Position numbers and translations under genes: made by a program. Of a DNA stretch of 37,784 bases, positions 1 through 9,112 are shown one piece after another. Every line of letters starts with the position of its first letter. Position 1 is the first letter of the stretch. The notes under the pieces are model-generated. The model did not search any database and was not told the DNA's origin. It worked only from the letters and a program-made list of their open reading frames with translations. The DNA comes from Flavobacteriales bacterium (GTDB taxonomy: Bacteria > Bacteroidota > Bacteroidia > Flavobacteriales_D > Sanyastnellaceae): the NCBI GenBank assembly GCA_029242765.1, contig JAQWTJ010000005.1, positions 1-37,784 on the forward strand, read 5' to 3'.

Positions 1-1
1 G

Positions 2-79
2 GGCTATGTAATCAACATCAAGGGCCTGCTCAAGCCCATTATGCCGGAAGGTGCTGTCGATCCTGAATCGACCAATTGA
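2..79 (+). CDS. C-terminal end of an unidentified protein (cut by window edge)
   Basis: A reading frame open from base 2 encodes 25 residues, starting GYVINIKGLLKPI, and stops with TGA at 77-79. The two other forward frames stop earlier (TAA near base 9) or give less protein-like sequence. It ends nine bases short of the 3' end of the convergent helicase gene, which fits the tight 3' packing elsewhere in the window. The fragment is too short to assign to a family, so no function is proposed. Confidence 0.45.
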   Translation, partial: GYVINIKGLLKPIMPEGAVDPESTN

Positions 80-88
80 GCGTCGATG

Positions 89-1369
89 TCAGCGCTTCTT
101 TCGGCGTTTCTTCTGTGAACCGCCTTTGAGCGCGCTCTTCTTCTTGTGAAAGGCGCCTTTAAAGTCGGGATCAGCCTTGCGCTTTTCACGGTCGATCGCC
201 CGAGCCTGCAATTGACGTTCCCACTTTGGAGTAGGAGCCGCCTCGACTTCCGCAGGCATCAGCTTGATTTCGAGCGGCCTGCCTATCAGTTCATCAATGC
301 GACCGATTGCCGCTTTTTCCGAACGATCAATAAAGGTGATTGCGACACCCTCTCGGCCCGCGCGTCCTGTACGGCCGATGCGATGCACGTAATCGTGCGG
401 ATCACGCGGCACCGTAAAGTTGAAAACAAGTTCGAGTTGGGGGATGTCAATGCCCCGCGAAGCCACGTCGGTGGCCACGAGGTAGCGCACCTTTTTGTCG
501 CGAAAAAGCTCAAGTGATTGGATGCGCGTGTTCTGGCCCTTGTTTGCATGAAGCGTCCGGCAACGCCCCGGGTATCGTTCTTCAAGGAACTTCCCGATTT
601 GCTCAGCCCGGTCCTTTTCACGCACAAAAATCATGGCCTGCTTGCCGTCGAGTTCGCCCCGGATCAGGTTTTCCAGCAAATTGAGCTTGGTGCCGAAATT
701 ATCTGCGCGATACCCATAGTGCTCCACCGATTCCACCGGGGTGCTTTCCGGACTGACTTCGATACGGGTGGGCCAGAGCAGAAACTCATGGGCCATTTCC
801 TCCGTTTTTGGCGGATAGGTCGCCGAGAAGAGCAAGTTCTGTCGCTTGGTAGGCAGAATCTCTAAGAGCTTTCGAAGCTGAGGCATAAAGCCCAAGTCCA
901 TCATACGGTCCGCCTCATCAAGTACGAGGTGCTTGAGCTTTTTAACGTGCAAGGCTTCCCGGAGGTAGAGCTCACGAAAACGCCCCGGAGTGGCCACCAC
1001 GATGTCACAACCTCGTTCAAGCGCCTTCATCTGACCGCGCGGCCCAACACCGCCGTACAGCGTTACAATTCTAAAGTCGGTCCTGTTCGCTGCACGCGTG
1101 GCCACTTCCCCCACTTGGATGGCCAACTCCTTGGACGGAACGAGGATAACACAGCGCGGCAAATCACCCTGGGCCTCTTGCAACTGAGAGAAAATGGGCA
1201 AAAGGTAGGCCAGTGTTTTTCCAGTCCCGGTTTGTGCGATGCCGATCACATCCTGGCCTGCTCGGACCGCAGGAATGGCCTTCGCCTGGATAGGAGTGGG
1301 CTCTGAAACCCCCATGTCCTCAAGAGCATCGAGGTATTGGCGTGTAATCTTGAGGTCCGCGAAAGTCAT
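89..1369 (-). CDS. DEAD-box ATP-dependent RNA helicase (RhlE-like)
   Basis: This is a 426-residue superfamily 2 RNA helicase that unwinds RNA duplexes in the cytoplasm at the cost of ATP. The motifs appear in order: Q motif PTPIQ (about 25-29), Walker A AQTGTGKT (45-52), TPGR (127-130), DEAD (151-154), SAT (182-184) and motif VI HRIGRTGR (329-336). A very basic tail ending KKRRKKR probably binds RNA and is typical of RhlE/CsdA-type proteins; the exact subgroup is not certain. I chose the ATG at 1369 because the protein then begins MTFADL, as family members do. The in-frame start at 1417 would run back into the upstream methyltransferase gene. That gene ends 25 bases upstream, so the two may be cotranscribed, although a TTCATTTG octamer lies 3 nt before this ATG and could be a separate promoter. 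Confidence 0.95.
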   Translation of the reverse strand: MTFADLKITRQYLDALEDMGVSEPTPIQAKAIPAVRAGQDVIGIAQTGTGKTLAYLLPIFSQLQEAQGDLPRCVILVPSKELAIQVGEVATRAANRTDFRIVTLYGGVGPRGQMKALERGCDIVVATPGRFRELYLREALHVKKLKHLVLDEADRMMDLGFMPQLRKLLEILPTKRQNLLFSATYPPKTEEMAHEFLLWPTRIEVSPESTPVESVEHYGYRADNFGTKLNLLENLIRGELDGKQAMIFVREKDRAEQIGKFLEERYPGRCRTLHANKGQNTRIQSLELFRDKKVRYLVATDVASRGIDIPQLELVFNFTVPRDPHDYVHRIGRTGRAGREGVAITFIDRSEKAAIGRIDELIGRPLEIKLMPAEVEAAPTPKWERQLQARAIDREKRKADPDFKGAFHKKKSALKGGSQKKRRKKR

Positions 1370-1394
1370 GGGCAAATGAACGATGAAATATGGT

Positions 1395-2156
1395 TCAGCT
1401 ACGCCGATGCCATTCACTCATGGCAATGCTCCCGGCAATGGCAGCGTTGAGCGATTCAGCTCGCCCTCGGCCGGGGATGGAGCATAGTTCGGAACAGGCG
1501 GCCTTCACCTCAGGCGAAACGCCGTGGCTCTCGCCGCCCACAACGAGGATGCCTCGCGCTGCTGTGGAATCGGCATACATAGAATTGGCATGCATGTCAA
1601 AGCCTACGACGGGCACGCCTGCAGCATGCACCTGGCTTAAGTAGGCGGGCAATTCGACCTCCCAAACAGGCACTCTAAAACTCGACCCCATAGCCGCTTG
1701 CACCACTTTTGGGTGCACAGCATCAACCGTTTGAGGGCTGACCAAAATGCCTGCAAATCCGAACCACTCCGCGGAACGCATGAGCGCCCCCATATTCCCG
1801 GGATCCGAGAGGCCGTCAAGGGCCAAAAATCCCGGCATGCTCGATTGGCGCTCCAACATCAATTTCAATTCTGCAGGTTCGGGCGTTTCGGGCGGAGCAT
1901 ATCGCACAACAGCCAGCACGCCCGGTGCCGTTCGCATTGAACTCATGCGTTCTAAGGCTGCGGAAGCCACGACTTCTGCGCGCCACTCGGCCGGCACTTC
2001 TACATCAGAGCGCACAAAGCAATCGACGATGTCTGCACCGCTTGCGTAGGCTTCACCCACGACTTTGTGCCCCTCAACGGTGAACAAGCCCTGCGCTCGC
2101 CGTTCTTTGCGGTCCCTGAGCGCACGCACGCGCATGATTTCATTCCTGGTTGCCAC
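1395..2156 (-). CDS. TrmH/SpoU family RNA 2'-O-methyltransferase
   Basis: This 253-residue SPOUT enzyme transfers a methyl group from S-adenosylmethionine to a ribose 2'-OH in rRNA or tRNA. The three SpoU motifs are visible: LDGLSDPGNMGALMRSAEW (113-131, with the conserved Asn and Arg), VVGGESHGVS (205-214) and IPGRGRAESLNAAIA (227-241), which builds the trefoil-knot cofactor site. Residues 1-30 (ending LFTVEG) match the small substrate-binding domain of the family, so the GTG at 2156 is the likely start. The first ATG (2135) would cut that domain. The target base cannot be deduced. The helicase gene follows 25 bases downstream, a plausible RNA-modification/RNA-remodelling operon. The start lies only 14 bases from the ATG of the divergent Omp85-type gene. 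Confidence 0.93.
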   Translation of the reverse strand: MATRNEIMRVRALRDRKERRAQGLFTVEGHKVVGEAYASGADIVDCFVRSDVEVPAEWRAEVVASAALERMSSMRTAPGVLAVVRYAPPETPEPAELKLMLERQSSMPGFLALDGLSDPGNMGALMRSAEWFGFAGILVSPQTVDAVHPKVVQAAMGSSFRVPVWEVELPAYLSQVHAAGVPVVGFDMHANSMYADSTAARGILVVGGESHGVSPEVKAACSELCSIPGRGRAESLNAAIAGSIAMSEWHRRS

Positions 2157-2170
2157 GACCTTTGTTGCAG

Positions 2171-4453
2171 ATGATTTTTCCCCTTCACGACATCAAGCCA
2201 TGCGACTTCGCTTTGCCGTCGCGAGTTGGAGGAGCATTTGCGCGTGCAATTTGGTGCATTTTCCTGAGCAGTGGAGGGCTTGCGTTGGCGGATTGTCAAG
2301 GCCAATCCCACAGCGAATCCGAAGAGCTTTTATGGCGCAACCGTTTGGAGCTGGTCGGAGCTGAAACGGACCGGGAGTTGCATGAGAATCTTCACGGGGC
2401 TATGGTCCAGCCGGGGCGCTCATTCAAATTGCGCAACCGCATGCAGGTCATTGACACCTTGCAAACGCAGAAAACAGTGCGCCATATGGAGGCCCGACTG
2501 TCCGAACGCGGGTATTTCAATGCGCATGTGCAGACCATATGGTCGCGCAATGAAAAGAACAAGTCCACGCATGTAGAGCAGACATTTTTCGTTCGCACGG
2601 GCCCCCGCTGGCGCTGGAGCAGATTGGAATGCCTGAGCGATTCAGCGGGCTTTGAAGGTGCTGGCGTTCTAACTGAGCTCAACCTTGGTGTAGGCGACCA
2701 TGTAGACCTTGAACGACTCGAGCACTTTCGCCAAACCTGGAGTGCCGCCCGCCAATCTGAAGGTTATCTCGGACTGCTGTCCGAACACGTCTCCTACGCA
2801 ATTGACACGCTGGCCGGGATCCATCGTGCGAGCTTGCAACTGCTCATTCGCCCGGCCTTGGACGGCCCACACCGCCCCGCAGTAATTCGCGAAATTCAGC
2901 TCAACACGGAGGGCATCGACCCCGACGTGGCTTCGTCGATGTTACGCGTCGAGCTGGGCCAACCTCACAGCCCAAAGCTTGTCGAGCTCACCTACCGTCG
3001 CCTGACTCAACTCCCCGCAGCAGGTCGTGTGGACATCCAAGTCGAACAAATTTTAGGCCAACGCGACACTGCAGCCTCCTCAGTTGCCCCAAACACCCTT
3101 TTGGAACGCCCCGTGAAACTCACCTTTACAGTCCACCCGCGGCAGCGCTTCGAATGGGGCTATCGCACCGGACTGGTCAGCCAACAAGGCTTAGGTGCAG
3201 AGGGCGCAATCCGGTTTTCAGACCACAACTCCCGGGCTAAAAGTGAGCGACTTCAACTTGAACTGGAAGCCTCCGTTAACTCGATTCCGGCCCAAATCAA
3301 CGAGGACGGCCAACAGCAGCAAAGCACCATCTTCAACGCATTTTCATACGGCCCGCACCTCAAGTGGCGAATGGACCGGCTCTTGCCATTCAAACCGGCG
3401 CGCTTTCCTCGAAGCAACGAACCGCTTTCGCAACTCGAATTGGCCTGGAGCCAAGAGCATCGCCCGGACTTCGACCGTCGGATTGCGCAGATGAGCCTCG
3501 TAGAACGATTCACTGAAAGTGAACATCGCAGGTCTAAAATTCAACTGCGTCCATTGGACTTGAGTTTTGCACGCATCGAATTGACACCTCAAGGCGAGGC
3601 CTTCTTGAATGGCATCTCGTCCCTGCTGGTGCGCAACGCCTATACATCACACGCCATTTTTGCATCGGGCGCATCCTGGTCACTGGCCCCCAATATGGGC
3701 GAGCAGGCCGAGTTGAATATCCGGTTGGGAGCAAGCAGTGGAGGCCACTTACTCAGCGCATTGATTGCGCCGGGCGACTCTGTGGCCTGGGTCGGCGGCG
3801 GCACGGGCGGATCTGGTGGCACGGATGAACTCGGCGCACAAGCCGTTCCAATTTCACGATTCGTAAAAATGCACTTCGAAGTGGTGGCCGGATGGATCCC
3901 CGCCTGGGCGACCTCGTCGAGAAGGACGACCGTGCAGGGCACATCGGCCCGCGGGGTCTCAGCCCATTTGAGACTGGTGGCTGCCGTGGGGCACAGCACC
4001 GCTCCAGGGCTGCCGATGCCATTGGAGCGCATGGAGCTTGCCGGCGGCCCGAACAGCATGCGCGGGTGGCTCGCCCAATCACTGGGCCCGGGCGGTTTTG
4101 ACAAAAGCATATCCGGCGAGATCTATGCGCGGGGGGACATGCGGCTTGAGGCCAATGCCGAACTACGCATTCAACTGAACAAAAGCTGGTCGATTGCCGG
4201 GTTCACCGATGCTGGCAACGTATGGATGACCACGCCCGACGCTTTGCGTCCCAACGCTGACTTTCAATGGGACCGCTTCGCCAGTGAAATTGCCATCTCT
4301 GCGGGCGTGGGCCTGCGGTTCGACTTTGAGTACTTCATGGTGCGGATTGACGCGGGGCATCCCGTGCGTTATCCCGTGGCCGAAGGCGGATCCAACTGGC
4401 GATGGGGCGATGAAGGATGGTCAATCCACCCGGCAGTAGCCTTGCCTTTTTAA
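2171..4453 (+). CDS. Omp85/BamA-TamA-type outer membrane protein
   Basis: The 760-residue product looks like an outer-membrane beta-barrel of the surface antigen D15/Omp85 superfamily. A hydrophobic N-terminal segment ending LALADC resembles a signal peptide. A periplasmic region of about 300 residues with POTRA-like alternation follows, then long amphipathic strands. The loop-6 motif of Omp85 proteins is present as SMRGW (about residue 629), and the chain ends in phenylalanine (VALPF), the usual C-terminal outer-membrane signal. It is too divergent to be called BamA itself; a TamA-like or accessory assembly/translocation role is an inference. The ATG at 2171 is chosen, but a TTG at 2150 would overlap the divergent methyltransferase gene and a TTG at 2213 would give a more compact signal peptide. 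An octamer GACCTTTG sits 6 nt before the ATG. Confidence 0.85.
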   Translation: MIFPLHDIKPCDFALPSRVGGAFARAIWCIFLSSGGLALADCQGQSHSESEELLWRNRLELVGAETDRELHENLHGAMVQPGRSFKLRNRMQVIDTLQTQKTVRHMEARLSERGYFNAHVQTIWSRNEKNKSTHVEQTFFVRTGPRWRWSRLECLSDSAGFEGAGVLTELNLGVGDHVDLERLEHFRQTWSAARQSEGYLGLLSEHVSYAIDTLAGIHRASLQLLIRPALDGPHRPAVIREIQLNTEGIDPDVASSMLRVELGQPHSPKLVELTYRRLTQLPAAGRVDIQVEQILGQRDTAASSVAPNTLLERPVKLTFTVHPRQRFEWGYRTGLVSQQGLGAEGAIRFSDHNSRAKSERLQLELEASVNSIPAQINEDGQQQQSTIFNAFSYGPHLKWRMDRLLPFKPARFPRSNEPLSQLELAWSQEHRPDFDRRIAQMSLVERFTESEHRRSKIQLRPLDLSFARIELTPQGEAFLNGISSLLVRNAYTSHAIFASGASWSLAPNMGEQAELNIRLGASSGGHLLSALIAPGDSVAWVGGGTGGSGGTDELGAQAVPISRFVKMHFEVVAGWIPAWATSSRRTTVQGTSARGVSAHLRLVAAVGHSTAPGLPMPLERMELAGGPNSMRGWLAQSLGPGGFDKSISGEIYARGDMRLEANAELRIQLNKSWSIAGFTDAGNVWMTTPDALRPNADFQWDRFASEIAISAGVGLRFDFEYFMVRIDAGHPVRYPVAEGGSNWRWGDEGWSIHPAVALPF

Positions 4454-4526
4454 GCCATGCCGCACTACCTTCGCGCTTCAGATTCTTCACCAGAATTAAC
4501 CTGAACATATCGCAACTCAAATCGAA

Positions 4527-5411
4527 ATGGCTGAGGATAATAAGAATGAAGCCGCCGAAGGCGACATGGGCTGGTTCAAGCGAATCAAGTCGGGCATCAC
4601 CACAAAGACCGCCGAAAAGAAGGAGATTCCAGAGGGCCAATGGTACCAATGCCCTTCATGCAAGACGGTGACTGCCTCGAAGGAGCACCGGGAGCAATTG
4701 TGGGTTTGCTCGCATTGTGAGCATCACGAGCGCATCAGCTCAACTGACTACTTCGACTTCTTGTTTGACGAAGGAAAGTTTCGCGAACAGCAAGCAAAGA
4801 TGGTTTCTGGCGACCCGCTGGAATTCACGGACACAAAAAAGTACACCGACCGGCTGGAGGCTTCAAAAACAAAAACGGGGCTAAAAGACGCTCTGCGGAC
4901 CGGCGTGGGGGAGATTGACGGCCGAACAGCGGTAATCTGCTGCATGGACTTCGGCTTCATCGGCGGCTCCATGGGTTCGGTTGTCGGCGAGAAAATTGCC
5001 AAAGGCATCGACATCGCTATCAAGAACAAACTGCCGTTCATCTGCATTACCAAAAGTGGCGGAGCGAGGATGATGGAGGCGGGGTTCTCCCTGATGCAGA
5101 TGGCCAAAACAACGGCCAAACTCGCCTTGCTGGCCCGTGCGGGGCTGCCGTATATATGTGTGCTTACCGACCCAACAACCGGCGGCGTGACAGCCTCGTT
5201 TGCAATGCTCGGGGACATCCACCTTGCTGAGCCCAAGGCGTTGATTGCCTTTGCAGGACCACGCGTGGTGAAGGAAACCATAGGCAAGGATTTGCCGGCC
5301 GGATTTCAGCGCTCGGAATTCCTTAAGGAGCACGGTTTTGTCGACCGCATTGTGCAGCGAAAAGACCTGAAACAGGAGCTGGGTCGTTCAATACGCTTGT
5401 TGATGAATTGA
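4527..5411 (+). CDS. accD: acetyl-CoA carboxylase carboxyltransferase subunit beta
   Basis: AccD, with AccA, transfers the carboxyl group from carboxybiotin to acetyl-CoA, making malonyl-CoA for fatty acid synthesis in the cytoplasm. The N-terminal zinc ribbon is seen as CPSC and CSHC pairs (about residues 47-69), followed by the crotonase-fold carboxyltransferase core with [20 protein letters not shown] and [10 protein letters not shown]. Length (294 aa) is normal. There are two start choices: the ATG at 4527 adds a 13-residue acidic extension whose codons look coding, while the ATG at 4566 begins [11 protein letters not shown] and lines up with the E. coli start. A weak promoter-like TACCTTCG lies at 4466-4473. 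The partner accA is not in the window, as is usual outside operon-type arrangements. Confidence 0.96.
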   Translation: MAEDNKNEAAEGDMGWFKRIKSGITTKTAEKKEIPEGQWYQCPSCKTVTASKEHREQLWVCSHCEHHERISSTDYFDFLFDEGKFREQQAKMVSGDPLEFTDTKKYTDRLEASKTKTGLKDALRTGVGEIDGRTAVICCMDFGFIGGSMGSVVGEKIAKGIDIAIKNKLPFICITKSGGARMMEAGFSLMQMAKTTAKLALLARAGLPYICVLTDPTTGGVTASFAMLGDIHLAEPKALIAFAGPRVVKETIGKDLPAGFQRSEFLKEHGFVDRIVQRKDLKQELGRSIRLLMN

Positions 5412-5450
5412 GGCCATTTCACCTGCTGAACAAGTCAAGTGAACCGGCAT

Positions 5451-5481
5451 TTTGACAACAACAGAGGAAGCACTACTTTTG
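5451..5481 (+). promoter_or_regulatory. rpsO promoter (Bacteroidota type)
   Basis: TTTG at 5451-5454, a 19-nt spacer and TACTTTTG at 5474-5481 match the Bacteroidota primary-sigma consensus (-33 TTG, -7 TAnnTTTG) exactly. Transcription would begin near 5485, giving a leader of about 45 nt before the rpsO ATG. Within that leader, CGAACC and GGTTTG (5488-5502) can form a six-pair hairpin. Confidence 0.8.
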
Positions 5482-5529
5482 CACCCTCGAACCGTTGGTT
5501 TGCATCACGAATATCTAAGGATTTCACAC

Positions 5530-5799
5530 ATGTACCTGGACTCAGCTAAAAAACAAGAATTCTTTGCCAAGCATGGCAAGAACGCCCAAGACACGGGCAG
5601 TACCGAAGGGCAAATTGCAATGTTCTCATTCCGCATCGCCCATTTGACGGACCATTTGAAGGGAAACAAGAAGGACTACAACACGCAGCGATCATTGATC
5701 CGCCTCGTCGGAAAGCGTCGCCGTTTGCTAGATTACCTCATAAAAAAAGACATCGCGCGTTACCGCTCGATTGTGAAGGAATTGGGACTACGTCGATAA
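5530..5799 (+). CDS. rpsO: 30S ribosomal protein S15
   Basis: S15 binds 16S rRNA early in assembly of the small-subunit platform. The 89-residue protein has the normal bacterial length and features: the QIAMFSFRIAHLTDHL helix, the KKDYNTQRSLIRLVGKRRRLLDYL core that contacts rRNA, and the terminal YRSIVKELGLRR. The ATG at 5530 is selected because it gives the canonical N-terminus MYLDSAKKQEF. The frame is open further upstream, but that part lies over the promoter. The stop codon sits in the loop of a 7-bp hairpin (5788-5806). pnp follows 120 bases downstream, the same order as in E. coli and many other bacteria. Confidence 0.98.
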   Translation: MYLDSAKKQEFFAKHGKNAQDTGSTEGQIAMFSFRIAHLTDHLKGNKKDYNTQRSLIRLVGKRRRLLDYLIKKDIARYRSIVKELGLRR

Positions 5800-5891
5800 G
5801 ACGTAGCCTGAATAAGGATGTGTTTTCGCGTGAGTACTTCGCGAGGCACCGCCATTTTATTAGATCGCGTTTGGAGGAACGGCCTCCACGC
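5788..5891 (+). promoter_or_regulatory. rpsO-pnp intergenic hairpin cluster
   Basis: Three inverted repeats lie between the end of rpsO and pnp. The first is CTACGTC/GACGTAG (5788-5806) with the rpsO stop codon in the loop. The second is TCGCG/CGCGA (5826-5844). The third is GCGT-TT-GGAGG paired with CCTCC-ACGC (5867-5891). None is followed by a T run, so they do not look like intrinsic terminators. In E. coli the equivalent leader folds into a stem cut by RNase III for pnp autoregulation; a similar role here is inference from position and structure. Confidence 0.5.
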
Positions 5892-5919
5892 ACCCACCAA
5901 GTACTGTATGCTATAGGCA

Positions 5920-8142
5920 ATGAATATTATCAACCAAACCATCGATTTAGGAGATGGTCGCCCCGTTCACATTGAGTCGGGCAAACTCGCTAAGCAGGCC
6001 CACGGTTCCGTGGTCGTGCGCCAAGGCGACACCATGCTACTCGCCACGGCGGTGAGCAATTTCGAGGCATCAGAAGGCGTAGACTTCTTGCCCCTCACGG
6101 TAGACTACCGAGAGAAATACGCGGCCGCCGGCCGTTTCCCAGGAGGGTTCTTCAAGCGTGAAGCACGCCCAAGCGACACTGAAGTGCTCACCATGCGTCT
6201 TGTGGACCGCGCGTTGCGCCCCACGTTCCCTTCGGATTACCACGCAGAAGTGCAGGTCATGATGCAAGTCATGTCTGTGGACGACGTAAACATGCCAGAC
6301 TCACTCGCTTGTTTGGCTGCGGCTTCAGCACTCGCTGTGAGCGACATTCCATTTGACGGCCCCATCACCGAGGTGCGGGTTGCGCGCGTTGATGGCGAGT
6401 ACGTGGTCAATCCCACGCACGAGCAACTCGCGTCTGCTGACATGGACATGATGATTGCAGGTTCTCTTGACAGCATCATCATGGTGGAAGGCGAGATGGA
6501 CGAGGTGAGCGAGGACGATATGCTCCAAGCCATCGCTACTGCACACGTGGCCATCAAGAAGCAATGTGAAGCACAAGTGGAATTGACCAAATTGGCCGGA
6601 AAAGAGACCAAGCGGGAATACAGCCACGAGAATCACGACGCCGACTTCAAAAAGGAGGTGCTCGACGCGATGTACGACAAGTGCTACGAGATTGCATCAC
6701 GAGGCGTAGGCAAGGAGGAGCGTTCTGCTGCTTTCCGCGAAGTGAAGCAAGCATTCGTTGCAGGCTTGGGCGACCGCGAAGTGGATTCGAACATGCTGCG
6801 CGACTACGTGAAGGCCGCTGAAAAGAAGGCTGTTCGCGACCTAATCTTGAACGAAGGCAAGCGCCTTGACGGCCGGAAGACGACCGACATTCGTGACATC
6901 TGGTGCGAGGTGGACTACTTGCCAGGGCCTCACGGCTCAGCGGTGTTCACGCGCGGTGAGACGCAAAGCTTGACAACGTTGACTTTAGGCACATCAGATG
7001 ATCAGCAGATGATCGACGGTGCTTTCTCACAACGCCACGACAAGTTCTTGCTTCACTACAACTTCCCACCGTTCTGTACAGGTGAAGCCCGCTTTTTGCG
7101 TGGCACCAGCCGCCGCGAAATCGGTCACGGAAACTTGGCCCTGCGCGCCCTCAAAGGCATGCTACCAAGCGTAGAGGATTGCCCATACACCATTCGCTTG
7201 GTGAGTGAAGTCCTCGAATCAAACGGTTCTTCGTCTATGGCTACGGTATGCGCTGGCACATTGGCTTTGCTCGACGGCGGCGTGCGCATGAAGCGCCCCG
7301 TCTCAGGTATCGCGATGGGCATGATCGACGACGGTGCTGGCAAGTACGCCGTACTCAGTGATATTCTCGGCGACGAGGACCACTTGGGTGATATGGACTT
7401 CAAGGTGACCGGAACCGAAAAGGGCATCACGGCTTGCCAGATGGACATCAAGGTGAAAGGCCTTTCTCAAGAGCAACTTCGCGAAGCGTTGATGCAGGCG
7501 AAAGACGGCCGCGCACACATCTTGGATGAAATGATGAAGACCAAATCTGAAGCCAGCGAGGACTACAAAGACCACGCACCACGGATTGTCACCATCGAGA
7601 TTCCAACAGAGTCAATTGGTCCAGTCATCGGCCCAGGCGGAAAAATCATCAAGGAAATCCAAGAGTCAACTGGAGCGAACATCTCCATTGATGAGGTGGA
7701 CGGCAAAGGCATCGTTGAGGTGTCTGCAACCGACAAGAAGATGATTGACGCCGCTTTGAACCGGATTAAAACGATTGCTTTCCCACCAACGGTTGAAATC
7801 GGCGAGGAATACGAAGGCGTGGTGAAAACCGTGATGCCTTACGGAGCATTCGTAGAGATTCTCCCCGGAATGGATGGACTCTTGCACATTTCGGAGCTCG
7901 AATGGCACCGCGTAGAGCAGGTGTCTGACGTGATTAAGGAAGGCGAGATGGTCAAGTTCAAAGTGACCGGCCGCGACCCCAAATCTGGCAAGTTGAAGTT
8001 GAGCCGGAAGGTTTTGCTCGAACGCCCAGAGGGATACGTTGAAGAAAAACCTCGTGGAGATCGCCGCGACCGAGGTGACCGCGGTGACCGTCGTGATCGC
8101 GGAGACCGTGGCGAGCGCCGTGAGCGCCGCCACAACGACTGA
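5920..8142 (+). CDS. pnp: polyribonucleotide nucleotidyltransferase (PNPase)
   Basis: PNPase degrades RNA 3' to 5' by phosphorolysis and can also add tails; it acts as a trimer in the cytoplasm. The 740-residue protein shows the full order: first RNase PH-like domain (about 1-145), an all-alpha linker, the second, catalytic RNase PH domain (about 310-540, with [17 protein letters not shown] and the acidic [19 protein letters not shown] segments), KH domain with [10 protein letters not shown] (about 570) and S1 domain (about 627-700). A tail from about 713 is a run of Arg, Asp and Gly ([16 protein letters not shown]) that probably adds RNA or protein contacts. It lies 120 bases after rpsO, is probably partly cotranscribed with it, and is followed by a strong terminator. 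Confidence 0.98.
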   Translation: MNIINQTIDLGDGRPVHIESGKLAKQAHGSVVVRQGDTMLLATAVSNFEASEGVDFLPLTVDYREKYAAAGRFPGGFFKREARPSDTEVLTMRLVDRALRPTFPSDYHAEVQVMMQVMSVDDVNMPDSLACLAAASALAVSDIPFDGPITEVRVARVDGEYVVNPTHEQLASADMDMMIAGSLDSIIMVEGEMDEVSEDDMLQAIATAHVAIKKQCEAQVELTKLAGKETKREYSHENHDADFKKEVLDAMYDKCYEIASRGVGKEERSAAFREVKQAFVAGLGDREVDSNMLRDYVKAAEKKAVRDLILNEGKRLDGRKTTDIRDIWCEVDYLPGPHGSAVFTRGETQSLTTLTLGTSDDQQMIDGAFSQRHDKFLLHYNFPPFCTGEARFLRGTSRREIGHGNLALRALKGMLPSVEDCPYTIRLVSEVLESNGSSSMATVCAGTLALLDGGVRMKRPVSGIAMGMIDDGAGKYAVLSDILGDEDHLGDMDFKVTGTEKGITACQMDIKVKGLSQEQLREALMQAKDGRAHILDEMMKTKSEASEDYKDHAPRIVTIEIPTESIGPVIGPGGKIIKEIQESTGANISIDEVDGKGIVEVSATDKKMIDAALNRIKTIAFPPTVEIGEEYEGVVKTVMPYGAFVEILPGMDGLLHISELEWHRVEQVSDVIKEGEMVKFKVTGRDPKSGKLKLSRKVLLERPEGYVEEKPRGDRRDRGDRGDRRDRGDRGERRERRHND

Positions 8143-8149
8143 CACGAAG

Positions 8150-8198
8150 AAAAAGTCCCGCCACGCGAGAATTGTATCCCGCGTGGCGGCAACTTTTT
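8150..8198 (+). terminator. intrinsic terminator after pnp
   Basis: CCGCCACGCG (8158-8167) pairs with CGCGTGGCGG (8180-8189), extended by AAAAAGT/ACTTTTT. The 3' T run makes a strong rho-independent terminator, seven bases beyond the pnp stop. The A/T arms also make it symmetric. Confidence 0.88.
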
Positions 8199-8242
8199 CA
8201 CTCACCTTCCGTCTACTATAGTTAGACACAACCACAACGCCC

Positions 8243-9112
8243 ATGAGACAGCTTAAGATTACAAAACAGGTCACCAACCGGGAGACCGCCTCACTAGACA
8301 AGTACTTGCAGGAAATCGGCCGCGTCGATTTGATTACTGCAGAGGAGGAAGTAGAACTGGCCCGTCGAATCAAGCAAGGCGATCAAGTCGCGCTTGAAAA
8401 AATGACAAAGGCCAACCTGCGTTTTGTAGTCTCTGTTTCAAAACAATACCAAAACCAAGGCTTGTCCTTGCCCGATTTGATCAACGAGGGAAACCTCGGA
8501 CTGATTAAGGCTGCGCAGCGTTTCGATGAGACCCGCGGTTTTAAGTTCATTTCGTACGCCGTTTGGTGGATTCGTCAGAGCATCTTGCAGGCCCTGGCCG
8601 AGCAAAGCCGTATTGTTCGTTTGCCCCTGAACAAAATCGGTTCAATCAATAAGATCAACAAGGCGTTTGCACGCCTTGAGCAGGAGTACGAACGCCCTCC
8701 AACACCATCTGAGCTGGCTGAAGTTTTGGATATGACGCTGGACGAGGTGAAGCAGAGCTTGAAAAATGCCGGGCGACATGTTTCTATGGATGCTCCTTTG
8801 AAAGAAGGCGATGATTCGGCGAGCAACATGTACGACGTGATGCGCACGGATGATTCACCTGCGCCTGACAAGAGCTTAATTACCGAGTCACTTCGCAAAG
8901 AAATTGAACGCTCGCTTCAGACTTTGACTTCTCGTGAAGGCGATGTGATTCGCTTGTACTTCGGCCTCAACGGGGAACACCCATTGACGCTTGAGGAAAT
9001 TGGAGAGACCTTCGATTTGACGCGCGAACGTGTTCGTCAAATCAAGGAAAAGGCCATCCGCCGTTTGAAGCACACCAGCCGCAGCAAGATCCTCAAGTCT
9101 TACTTGGGCTGA
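8243..9112 (+). CDS. rpoD: RNA polymerase primary sigma factor (RpoD, Bacteroidota type)
   Basis: This is the housekeeping sigma-70 factor that directs RNA polymerase to TTG/TAnnTTTG promoters such as those found in this window. At 289 residues it has the short form typical of Bacteroidota, lacking region 1.1. Region 1.2 ([17 protein letters not shown], about 15-31), region 2 with [18 protein letters not shown] and [13 protein letters not shown] (about 77-112), region 3, and the region 4 helix-turn-helix [20 protein letters not shown] (about 250-269) are all clear. A partial inverted repeat GTCTA-n7-TAGAC at 8211-8227 lies just before the gene and could be a regulatory site. I see no matching -7 box. 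The gene ends inside the 3' end of the convergent glycosylase gene. Confidence 0.98.
   Translation: MRQLKITKQVTNRETASLDKYLQEIGRVDLITAEEEVELARRIKQGDQVALEKMTKANLRFVVSVSKQYQNQGLSLPDLINEGNLGLIKAAQRFDETRGFKFISYAVWWIRQSILQALAEQSRIVRLPLNKIGSINKINKAFARLEQEYERPPTPSELAEVLDMTLDEVKQSLKNAGRHVSMDAPLKEGDDSASNMYDVMRTDDSPAPDKSLITESLRKEIERSLQTLTSREGDVIRLYFGLNGEHPLTLEEIGETFDLTRERVRQIKEKAIRRLKHTSRSKILKSYLG

Noticed and set aside
4-189. 61-codon minus-strand frame at the left edge
   Set aside because: It overlaps the helicase 3' end in another frame and has no protein-like features.
8050-8130. Short GC-rich direct repeats that look like a tandem DNA repeat or CRISPR-like array
   Set aside because: They are codons of the Arg-Asp-Gly tail of PNPase, without equal spacers. 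No CRISPR array was seen anywhere in the window.
7666-8373. 235-codon minus-strand frame across the end of pnp and the start of rpoD
   Set aside because: It crosses a strong terminator and two certain genes and has no recognisable domain.
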